A DNA stretch of 10,016 nucleotides from Rubrivirga sp. (GTDB taxonomy: Bacteria; Bacteroidota; Rhodothermia; Rhodothermales; Rubricoccaceae). The position numbers and the translations under genes were made by a program. The notes under the pieces were generated by a model. It was not told the origin of the DNA. It saw nothing but the letters and a program-made list of their open reading frames with translations, and made no database searches. This document shows, in pieces, positions 1 through 8,350 of the stretch (positions are counted from its first letter, which is position 1; each line of letters opens with the position of its first letter). The stretch lies in NCBI GenBank assembly GCA_012269805.1, contig JAAXJP010000400.1:1-10016 (forward strand), given 5' to 3'.

Positions 1-150
1 CCGGCCCCCCCCCCCCCCGGGCGGCGGCCCCCCCCCCGCGGGCCCCCCCGCCCCCCCCCCCGCGCCGGCCCCCCCCCCCCCGCGCCTGCCCGGGCCGCCG
101 CCCCCCGCGGGGGCGCCCCCGCGGCGGGCCCGCCGGGACCCGGAGGAGCC
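1..150. repeat. Poly-C/G low-complexity end, probable assembly artefact
   Basis: The first 137 bases contain no A and a single T (position 87). They include C runs of 14 (5-18), 10 (28-37), 11 (51-61) and 13 (69-81) bases. The clean sulfite oxidase reading frame on the minus strand loses family similarity at about position 152 and becomes a Gly/Arg/Pro string from there. Read leftward, the minus strand turns into poly-G, which is how two-colour sequencing reads decay. I read this as erroneous sequence at a contig end and not as biology, although a real GC tract cannot be excluded. Confidence 0.75.
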
Positions 151-1201
151 GCCGGTGCCACGCGTTGTGGAGGTAGCCCTTGAAATTCCAGGTCGCCGTG
201 ACCGACGCCGGCTGCTCCCTCTCGCCGTCGAACGCGCGGACGACGACCTCGTAGGCCCCCGGCCCGAGGTCGGTCTCGAACGTCCACACGCGCCACGTCC
301 ACCGGGAGCCCTCGCCGAGGTCGGCGGCGGACCACGTGGCACCACCGTCAAGCGACACCTCGACGCGCTCGACCGCGCGGTCACCGCCGGTGATGGCGTA
401 GCCGCGGAGGGCCACCCGGCCCGGCGCCGGCTGGACCTCGGGCGCGGGCTCGGTGATGACGCTGTTGAGCGGCAGGCTCTCGATGGACGGCGCGGCGTCC
501 CAGTCGGCGTTCTCTCTCTGGACCTCGGGCGGGAAGACCTTGTAGGCGTGGCGCCGGAAGTAGTTGGCGGACTCCTCGGCCTGGACGGTGACGCGCACCA
601 GCCACTTCACGCTCCGCGCCCCGATGAGCCCCGGGACGAGCGCGCGGAGCGGGGTCCCGTGGTTCGGCGCGAGGGGCTGGCCCTCGTACCGATCGGCGAG
701 GAGCGTTTCGGGCGCGAGCGCCTTGGCGAGCGGGATCGAGGACCCGTAGGCAAACGACTCGCCGTTCTTCTCGCACCGGTCGAGGCTCTCGAACGCGACA
801 TGGGCCGCGCCGTCGAGAACGCCCGCCTCGGCGAGCACGTCGGCCAGGCGGACGCCCGACCACCGGCCGTTGCCGAGCGCGCCGGCGCCCCAGGGCTCCT
901 CGCCCGGCGTGGGCGCGAGCGCGTGCATCTCGGTCCGCCGATTGCCCGCGCAGCAGAGAACGGCGTCGACCTCAGCCCGCCCAAACCGGCCCAGGTCGTC
1001 CAGGCTCAGCGACAGCTCCCGCTCGACGAGGCCATCGACGACGAGCCGGAAGGTCGCGGGGTCGGGCTCCGGCGTCGTCCCGTGCGTGCGGACGTAGAGG
1101 AGGTCGGGCGGCGTCCGGAACGACCGTGTGAGCGCCTCGGGGAGCGGCTCGGCGTTGGGCGGGTCCTCAGAGAGGACGCGGAGGTCCGGCGGGAGCGGCA
1201 T
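2..1201 (-). CDS. Sulfite oxidase-family molybdopterin oxidoreductase (3' end unreliable)
   Basis: Molybdenum-cofactor enzyme of the sulfite oxidase family, which oxidises sulfite to sulfate. I chose ATG at 1201, giving MPLPPDLRVLSEDPPNAEPL, which matches the N-terminal region of heme-less plant-type enzymes. The frame is open further upstream without better support. The Mo-pterin domain spans about residues 30-235. Its CCAGNRR motif holds the Mo-ligating cysteine (Cys84), followed by NGRWSGVRL (111-119) and a substrate-pocket/cofactor stretch APNHGTPLRALVPGLIGARS (178-197). The dimerisation domain is at 245-350, ending in the family-typical WNFKGYLHNAWHR (338-350). No cytochrome b5 domain and no Tat or Sec signal are visible, so the protein is probably cytoplasmic, with an unknown electron acceptor (oxygen in plant enzymes). 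The last trustworthy codon is at 152-154, and the frame runs open into the poly-C artefact, so the true stop is not seen. It lies 89 bases downstream of uvrB on the same strand, with possible co-transcription but no evident functional link. Confidence 0.9.
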   Translation of the reverse strand, partial: MPLPPDLRVLSEDPPNAEPLPEALTRSFRTPPDLLYVRTHGTTPEPDPATFRLVVDGLVERELSLSLDDLGRFGRAEVDAVLCCAGNRRTEMHALAPTPGEEPWGAGALGNGRWSGVRLADVLAEAGVLDGAAHVAFESLDRCEKNGESFAYGSSIPLAKALAPETLLADRYEGQPLAPNHGTPLRALVPGLIGARSVKWLVRVTVQAEESANYFRRHAYKVFPPEVQRENADWDAAPSIESLPLNSVITEPAPEVQPAPGRVALRGYAITGGDRAVERVEVSLDGGATWSAADLGEGSRWTWRVWTFETDLGPGAYEVVVRAFDGEREQPASVTATWNFKGYLHNAWHRRLLRVPAGPPRGRPRGGRRPGQARGGGGRRGGGGGGARGGGAAARGGGGP

Positions 1202-1290
1202 CGGAGTGAGGAGGGGGGCGACAGCAATCTCGCCCTGCCAGGCCACCCCGCCCACCTTGGTCACCCACTCGGCAGAGCCGCCGAGGCGGG

Positions 1291-3375
<2,085 letters not shown>

Positions 3376-3482
3376 CGGGGGTCGCGGTGAGGCAGCCGGG
3401 AAGGATCGCGCGCCGGGCTGACGACGGTGTGTCGCAGCTGGGTGTACCGGACCCCCGCGCAACGGTTCGCCGCGCCGAACCC

Positions 3483-3527
3483 GTCCAGCTCGGCCCCATC
3501 TACCTCAGCCCCGTCCGCCTCGGCCTC
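3483..3527. repeat. Three imperfect 15-bp tandem repeats upstream of uvrB
   Basis: Three consecutive 15-base units (3483-3497, 3498-3512, 3513-3527) share the core CTCRGCCYC. Unit 1 matches unit 3 at 12 of 15 bases and unit 2 at 11 of 15. They lie about 110-150 bases upstream of the uvrB start, in the gap between uvrB and the truncated hydrolase. No protein-coding frame is convincing here. They could be regulatory direct repeats, remnant of low-complexity coding sequence, or chance in GC-rich DNA. Confidence 0.35.
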
Positions 3528-3535
3528 GAGGCGGA
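3514..3535 (-). terminator. 9-bp hairpin in the gap downstream of the truncated hydrolase
   Basis: TCCGCCTCG, a 4-base loop (GCCT), then CGAGGCGGA form a perfect 9-bp stem. It sits 68 bases past the stop of the minus-strand hydrolase remnant and 139 bases before the uvrB start, where a terminator separating the two would be expected. No T-rich tail follows on the minus strand, so classical intrinsic termination is doubtful. The rest of the 3376-3602 gap shows only the tandem repeat that overlaps it. No convincing promoter was found. Confidence 0.3.
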
Positions 3536-3602
3536 GCGCCCTGAGCGCAGACGTCCCGCCCCGACCCACCGGAGCAGGGCGCCACGCCGGAGGCCGGCCG
3601 GG

Positions 3603-4292
3603 TTACCGGGCGGCGACGACGCGGGCCGTCCCCGGGTCCACGTCGGTCGGCGAGCCGGCGAGAATGCCGGCGACCCACTCGTCGAAGGCGACGCCGGCCG
3701 AGACGAAGTCGTAGCGGGCGCGGAGGAACGTGTGCGCGTCGCCCTCGGCGTAGAACGTGCCCCACGCGTCGGGCAGCTGGGCGCGGACGTCGCGGAGGCC
3801 GGCCGCGAACTCCTCGTCCGTGATCACGTCCCCCGGGGCCTGGCCGAAACCGTAGAACTGCTGGAACACGTCGTCGCCGAGGAAGCTGGCGAGGCCGAAC
3901 GTGGCGTCGGGGTAGCGGTCGGCGTAGTAGGCGTAGACGCCCGGCAGAGCGTCCGGCTGGAACAGCTGCGGCGCGTTCGGGAGCGCGACCGAGCCGTTGT
4001 ACAGCGTCACAACTTGGCCGACGAGCTGGGGGCTCAGGACGTTGTCGGCGAAGAACAGCGGGCCCGAGTCGTTGACGAGGAAGAGGTCGGCGTCGTCGAA
4101 CGTCTGGGCGACGGCGTCGAAGTTGAAGAGGGTCCCGGGGCCGCCGGCCGAGGACCCCGCGAGGAGCACACGGCCCTGTGCGCCGAGGCCGTCGTCAAGG
4201 AGGGTCAGCGCGCACTCGACGTTCTGGTGGCCTACGAACTGCTGCGTGCCGCCGACGCCGGCTGCTTGGAGCAGCGTGTTGTCCCCTCGCGC
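3603..4292 (-). pseudogene. Pectinacetylesterase-like alpha/beta hydrolase, 5'-truncated
   Basis: The C-terminal part (about 230 codons, stop TAA at 3605-3603) of a protein resembling bacterial pectinacetylesterase-family serine hydrolases, which remove acetyl esters or related groups and are usually exported. Visible landmarks are VGHQNVECALTLL, equivalent to the family's conserved stretch before the nucleophile, then GSSAGG with the likely catalytic Ser (about residue 48 of the fragment), VNDSGPLFF, a downstream GDDVFQQF stretch with a candidate Asp, and GDAHTFL with the candidate catalytic His. The usual N-terminal part (signal peptide and the first 100 or so residues of the fold) is absent. 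Family-like sequence fades at about 4283-4292 and no ATG/GTG/TTG start is placed sensibly before it. The same frame stays open to 4871 only as an antisense shadow of the ATPase gene. The remnant abuts the start of the restriction ATPase gene at 4341, so the N-terminus was probably lost when that cassette arrived. Family assignment is moderate; truncation is well supported. Confidence 0.65.
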
Positions 4293-4340
4293 TCCCGAGG
4301 CGGAGGCTGCCGTTACCTTCGTCCGCCCCTCCTCACTGCC

Positions 4341-6074
4341 GTGACGTACTGGCTCTGGTCCGTGCCGCCCGATGTGTACCCGGCGGCCCTCCGTGCGGGG
4401 ACGTTCGCGCTGTGGCGTCAGGGCCGCGCTCGTCTCGCCGAGGTCCGCCCGGGCGACCGGATCTTTGCGTACCTCCCGGGGCGGCAGGTGGTCGCGGGCG
4501 AGTTCGAGGCCGTCGGGGCGCCGTTCGAGGACGCGACCGCGCTCGCCCCGGGTCGCCACCTGCCGCACCGTCTCCGCGTTCGGCCGGTCGCCGTGCTCCC
4601 GGAGGAGCTGTGGGTCCCTCGCGACGGCGTCGCCGACGACCTCCGGGTGCTGGAGGAGTACGCGGAGCACGCGCCCGAGACGCGCTTCCGGAGGGTCGTG
4701 CAGCAGGTGCTCCACCCGCTCCCCCGGATCGACGGGACCGTCCTGTCGTTCGTCGTTCAGGCCCGCCTCGGCACCGACCCCGACGCGCTGATGGTCGCCG
4801 TCGAAGCGGTCCGCCGAGCCCGGGCCGAGGCGCTCGACGCCGCCCGCCCGGCGCCCGAGGCCGCGGGACACACTCCGGAGGCTGCCGTGGCGGAGGAGCC
4901 CCTTGGCTATGTCGCGCCGCTCAACTTCGACCGCGCTGAGGCTCTAGAGCGATTGATCGACGGCCTCGCCGCTCGCGGCTACCGCTATGCCCCATGGGTA
5001 GTCGCCGCCTACGTGACGGCCCTCCGGACCAAGCCGTTCGTCCTGTTGGCCGGCGTCACCGGCGTCGGGAAGAGCCGCTTGCCCGTTCTCGTCGCCTCGG
5101 CAACGGGCGGGGCGACGACCGTGCTCCCCGTCCGGCCCGACTGGACGGACCCCGCGGACACGATGGGCTATGTCGACCTCGGTGGGCGGTTCCGGCCGGG
5201 CGCGGTGCTCCGGGTGGCGCACGCGGCAGCCGGAGACCCTGGCCGGTTCCACACGCTCGTGCTCGACGAGATGAATTTGGGACGTCCGGAGCAGTACCTG
5301 GCGGAGGTGCTGAGCCGAATCGAGCAACGTGCTCCGGCGCCCGGTGGCTACGAGAGCCCGCTGCTCCTGACCGAGACGCTCCCGCCCGGCGACGCGGTCT
5401 GGCAGGCCGTCCGCCTCCCGCCGACGCTCGGCCTCGTCGGGACCGTAAACGTGGACGAGAGCGCGCACGCGTTCAGCCGGAAGGTGCTCGACCGGGCGTT
5501 CGTGATCGAGCTCGCCGCCCACGACCTGGACGATTGGCGGAGCGCGCAGTCCGCCCCACCCTCCGAAAGGTGGCCGGCGGAGGCGTGGGCCCCTCGTGCG
5601 GTCCGCCTCGGCGAGCTGGCGGACCCCTCCGGGGCCGACCGGGCCGTAATCTCGCGCGCTGTCGACGCCGTCGCGGAGGCGGGAGAGATTCTCGCCCCGT
5701 CAGGCTTCGGCATCGGGTACCGGACGCGCGACGAGGCCGCGCTCTTCCTGCTCCACGCGGCTGAGACCCCAGGCGCCTTTCGCACCGAGGCCGGCGAGCC
5801 CGTCGACCCTCTCGACCTCGCGCTCCTGACCAAGCTCGTCCCTCGCCTCGACGGCGCCCGCTCGGCGGCCCGCGCCGCCGCGTACGGGCTCCTCGGCTGG
5901 GCCCTCGACGGCTCCGCCGCGGACGCCGCCGCGGCCGAGCGGACCGTCGACGAGTGGGTCTCCGACGGCCGGCCCGACGCCCACCCCGGTGCGCGCTATC
6001 CGCGGACCGCGGCCCGCCTCGCCCGCCTCGTGGAAGGCGCGCTCGACGACGGCGTCGCCTCGTTTTGGGCGTGA
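4341..6074 (+). CDS. EVE-domain McrB-type AAA+ ATPase of a type IV-like restriction system
   Basis: Predicted motor and specificity subunit (577 residues) of a modification-dependent restriction system. The N-terminus, YWLWSVPPDVYPAALRAG (3-20) through VRPVAVLPEE (about 80-89), has the pattern of an EVE domain (PUA-like fold, reader of modified bases), including the GDRIFAYLP core (38-46) and VVAGEFEAVGAPFED (50-64). A linker with Ala/Pro/Glu-rich stretches (about 160-190) leads to a McrB-like AAA+ domain: Walker A GVTGVGKS (238-245), VRPDWTDP (264-271), Walker B HTLVLDEMN (304-312), VGTVNVDES (366-374) and KVLDRAF (381-387) with the arginine-finger region, and GFGIGYRTRDE (455-465). The start is GTG at 4341, which places the EVE motif at the very N-terminus as usual. 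No in-frame ATG serves better. There is no clear Shine-Dalgarno sequence. TACCTTCG at 4314-4321 resembles a Bacteroidota -7 box, but lacks a well-spaced -33 element. The partner is the nuclease at 6752-8350, separated by an antisense acetyltransferase. The modified base recognised is unknown. Confidence 0.9.
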   Translation: MTYWLWSVPPDVYPAALRAGTFALWRQGRARLAEVRPGDRIFAYLPGRQVVAGEFEAVGAPFEDATALAPGRHLPHRLRVRPVAVLPEELWVPRDGVADDLRVLEEYAEHAPETRFRRVVQQVLHPLPRIDGTVLSFVVQARLGTDPDALMVAVEAVRRARAEALDAARPAPEAAGHTPEAAVAEEPLGYVAPLNFDRAEALERLIDGLAARGYRYAPWVVAAYVTALRTKPFVLLAGVTGVGKSRLPVLVASATGGATTVLPVRPDWTDPADTMGYVDLGGRFRPGAVLRVAHAAAGDPGRFHTLVLDEMNLGRPEQYLAEVLSRIEQRAPAPGGYESPLLLTETLPPGDAVWQAVRLPPTLGLVGTVNVDESAHAFSRKVLDRAFVIELAAHDLDDWRSAQSAPPSERWPAEAWAPRAVRLGELADPSGADRAVISRAVDAVAEAGEILAPSGFGIGYRTRDEAALFLLHAAETPGAFRTEAGEPVDPLDLALLTKLVPRLDGARSAARAAAYGLLGWALDGSAADAAAAERTVDEWVSDGRPDAHPGARYPRTAARLARLVEGALDDGVASFWA

Positions 6075-6107
6075 CCGAGTCCCCGCCAAGGATAGGACTC
6101 GGTGCAC
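6071..6107. terminator. Bidirectional terminator-like hairpin between convergent genes
   Basis: ACCGAGTCC (6074-6082) and GGACTCGGT (6095-6103) form a perfect 9-bp stem around a 12-base loop. The flanking GTG (6071-6073) and CAC (6105-6107) can add 3 bp past a single bulged G. The left arm begins at the last base of the ATPase stop codon (6074), and the acetyltransferase stop begins at 6114, so this inverted repeat fills the whole 39-base convergent gap. No T tract of note follows on either strand, so the mechanism is inferred from placement and symmetry. Confidence 0.7.
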
Positions 6108-6113
6108 AGGGCC

Positions 6114-6719
6114 TTACCCGTCCTGCTCCGCCCTATCCAGCTCTCCCCGGATCTGCTCCATCGTCTCCACAAAGTCGGCCGCCGAGTCGCTGACGGCGGG
6201 GTCGATGGGGAGGTGGAGGTCCATGACGAGGTCCTGCCCGCTGCCGGCCGACGTCGCGCCGAGGCGGCGGAGCCAGCGCGTCATCCGCTCGTTCTCGCGG
6301 CCGACGACTCCGCGGAGCGTCCGGATGCCCTTGCTCGGGGCGACGACGGCGAGGAGCGCCAGCAGCAGCTGCCCGACGCCGTGGTCCTGGGCCGTGTCGA
6401 GGACCGTGAGCGAGAACTCGGCCGTCGTCGGATCCTCCGTAAGTCGGACGAACCGGCCGACGCCGAAGCCGGGGGCGTCGGGCTCGTGGAGGTCGATCGC
6501 GCCCCATGCCACGTGGTCGTGGCCGTCGATCTCGGTGAGGTAGCGGAGGTGGGCGTCGCTCAGGGTCGAGACGGAACCGAGAAAGCGGAGCCGCCGCGAG
6601 TCGGCGGAGAGCTGGGCGAAGCCGGCTGCCAGCCGGTCGCGGTCCGACGGGACGACGGGCCGCAGGGCCACGGGGTGCCCGTCGCGGAGCGTCAGCCGGA
6701 GGACGGGCGGGTCGGACAT
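6114..6719 (-). CDS. GNAT family N-acetyltransferase, antisense within the restriction locus
   Basis: A 201-residue acetyl-CoA-dependent acetyltransferase; the substrate (amine, amino acid or protein lysine) cannot be told from sequence. The N-terminus LRDGHPVALRPVVPSDRDRL (11-30) and RRLRFLG (42-48) are typical of the GNAT subgroup with 'LRP..P.D' openings. Motif A, with the acetyl-CoA pyrophosphate loop, is QDHGVGQLLLALL (111-123), the R/Q-x-x-G-x-G/A pattern. Motif B is ENERMTRWLRRLGA (142-155). The start is ATG at 6719 (MSDPPVLRL); an in-frame ATG at 6746 would add nine low-complexity residues. The gene stands head-to-head with the nuclease gene (32-base gap) and tail-to-tail with the ATPase gene (39-base gap), so it splits a normally adjacent pair. 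It may be a bystander, or a functional or regulatory member of the cassette. Confidence 0.92.
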   Translation of the reverse strand: MSDPPVLRLTLRDGHPVALRPVVPSDRDRLAAGFAQLSADSRRLRFLGSVSTLSDAHLRYLTEIDGHDHVAWGAIDLHEPDAPGFGVGRFVRLTEDPTTAEFSLTVLDTAQDHGVGQLLLALLAVVAPSKGIRTLRGVVGRENERMTRWLRRLGATSAGSGQDLVMDLHLPIDPAVSDSAADFVETMEQIRGELDRAEQDG

Positions 6720-6751
6720 GGCGCGGCGGCGGAGGGGCGGTAGCATACGGC

Positions 6752-8350
6752 GTGCACGAGCTGTTCACCGTCGACTCCGGCCGCGTCCGCCTCACGTGGA
6801 GCGCCCCCCGCCCCAGCCCCCCGGGCCCGGCGCCGTTGGCCGTCACGGCGCTCGCCGCCGACGGCCTCCAGACCACGACCGCCGGCGACACAGACGCCGT
6901 CGCGCTGGAGGAGGAGACGACGTACCTCGTCTTGCTCCGAAGCTTCGACGGAGAACCCGTCGCTCTGGAGCACCGGGACCCCGTCGTCACGTCTGGGTTG
7001 GCCACGGCAGACGACGGGCGCATACTCCACGGCCGCGTCCGCCTCGGGTCTCAGGTGGGGCGCATCCGGTTCGTGGTTCGTCGTGGGAGCACGGCCGAGT
7101 TCGGCGTCGAGCTCGACGTGCTCCCGACGAAGTTGGAGCGGAGCGAGGTGGGGGCGATGCGGGACGGCGTCGAAGCCGCGGCGGCCGGTTTGGCTGTCGC
7201 CGCGCTCCGTCCGACGACGATCGATGGGCAGCCCCACGGTGCCGATCCGCCCATCCCTGTCTGGCTCGCCGCGGTAAGCCGATCCCTCGGAAGGCTGACC
7301 GAAGCGGTTCGAGAGATCGACCGGCGGCCGGCACTCGAAGCCGTCCGCCCAGTCGTGGAGCAGCGGCCTGGCCAGATTCGACGTCCCGCTCCGGAGACCC
7401 GCCGGGCTGCCCACCGACACGGCCTGTCCGCACCGACGCTGCCCGCGAGGCCGGCGCGGCTCTCGTCCGACACGGCGGCGCATCGGTGGCTGGCCCACCG
7501 CCTCGATGTAGCCGGAGACCGGCTCGTCCGGGTGCTTCGCGAGGAGGGAGCACGGCGACAAAGTGCTCGACGTCGGCAGGTGATGGCCGACGTCCAGTCG
7601 CTTCGCGGCGCCGTTGCGGAGCTACGGTCTCTCCCGGTTCTCGCGTCGGTCGGAGCACGGCCACCGACCGTACCACCGATCGTGCTCCGGCGGCGGCCTG
7701 CCTACGCCGCAGCCTACGACGCGCTCAGCGAGCTCGACCGCGGGTTCGACCTCCGCTCTGGCGGCCTCGACGTGGCGACACAGGACCTCGCGGTCCTGTT
7801 CGAGACGTGGACGGCGCTCGCCGTCGTCGACGCGTTCGCCGAGGCGCTCGGGGTGGAGGCCCCCGCGCGGCCGTTCGGCATTGACGCGGTCGGGGCCGAT
7901 GTCCGGCTGCGCCGGGGGCGACGGCATGGCGTCCACCTGGCCGGTCGGGGCGTCGGCGTCGAGATCGTCAACAACCCGCGCTTCCCGGCGCCGCCGGCCT
8001 TGCTCGCCCAGCGGCCCGACCTCCTCGTCACGATCCGCCGGGGCGGCGGCGTCCGCCGCGCGGTGCTCGACGCCAAGTACCGCCGGGACGACTCGGCCGG
8101 GTACCGCCGGCGCTACGGGGTGGCCGGGCCGCCCGAAGACGCGCTCGGCACGCTCCATCGGTACCGCGACGCCATCATTGGAGCGCCGCGCGTTGAGGTC
8201 GCCGCCGCCCTGTTCCCGGGCACGGCCGACGACGCGTTTCTCCGGTCCCGGCTGTGGTCGAGCCTCGGCCGCCTCGGCGTCGGCGCCGTTCCGATCCGGC
8301 CCGGCGACCTCAGCGGGCTGGCCCGGCTCGTCGCCAGCCTTATCGAGTAA
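6752..8350 (+). CDS. DUF2357/PD-(D/E)XK nuclease, McrC-type partner
   Basis: Predicted nuclease subunit (532 residues) that works with the EVE-McrB ATPase. The N-terminal DUF2357 region includes LHGRVRLGSQVGRIRFVV (92-109) and FGVELDVLPTKLERSEVGAM (117-136), the family's strand-strand-'lPtK' pattern. A Pro/Arg-rich linker (about 190-240) is followed by SSDTAAHRWLAHRL (238-251), equivalent to the family's 'DT-x-x-N/H-R' helix, and a helical segment (about 255-295) with coiled-coil character. The C-terminal PD-(D/E)XK core has FETW (Glu351), RPDLLV (Asp423), LDAKYR (Asp440, Lys442) and TLHRYRDAI (468-476), so the catalytic set appears complete. The start is GTG at 6752. GGAGGGG at 6731-6737 lies rather far upstream, and TAGCAT (6741-6746) is a possible -10 for a near-leaderless transcript. 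The stop overlaps the stop of the convergent phosphodiesterase gene. It is not the classical E. coli McrC but belongs to the DUF2357 group that pairs with McrB-like ATPases. Confidence 0.9.
   Translation: MHELFTVDSGRVRLTWSAPRPSPPGPAPLAVTALAADGLQTTTAGDTDAVALEEETTYLVLLRSFDGEPVALEHRDPVVTSGLATADDGRILHGRVRLGSQVGRIRFVVRRGSTAEFGVELDVLPTKLERSEVGAMRDGVEAAAAGLAVAALRPTTIDGQPHGADPPIPVWLAAVSRSLGRLTEAVREIDRRPALEAVRPVVEQRPGQIRRPAPETRRAAHRHGLSAPTLPARPARLSSDTAAHRWLAHRLDVAGDRLVRVLREEGARRQSARRRQVMADVQSLRGAVAELRSLPVLASVGARPPTVPPIVLRRRPAYAAAYDALSELDRGFDLRSGGLDVATQDLAVLFETWTALAVVDAFAEALGVEAPARPFGIDAVGADVRLRRGRRHGVHLAGRGVGVEIVNNPRFPAPPALLAQRPDLLVTIRRGGGVRRAVLDAKYRRDDSAGYRRRYGVAGPPEDALGTLHRYRDAIIGAPRVEVAAALFPGTADDAFLRSRLWSSLGRLGVGAVPIRPGDLSGLARLVASLIE

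Noticed and set aside
1268..1285. 6-bp hairpin CTCGGC/GCCGAG just after the uvrB stop
   Set aside because: The stem is short with no T tract and such stems are common at this base composition. Termination cannot be supported.
4261..4275. Hairpin GCTGCT-TGG-AGCAGC
   Set aside because: It lies within the hydrolase remnant's coding sequence with a 3-base loop; likely chance in GC-rich DNA.
3387..4340. N-terminal extension of the EVE-McrB frame upstream of 4341
   Set aside because: It lacks family features and is antisense to the hydrolase remnant. The EVE motif begins immediately after the GTG at 4341.
4293..4871. Extension of the hydrolase frame to an ATG at 4871
   Set aside because: The extra residues do not resemble a hydrolase N-terminus or a signal peptide and are the antisense shadow of the EVE domain.
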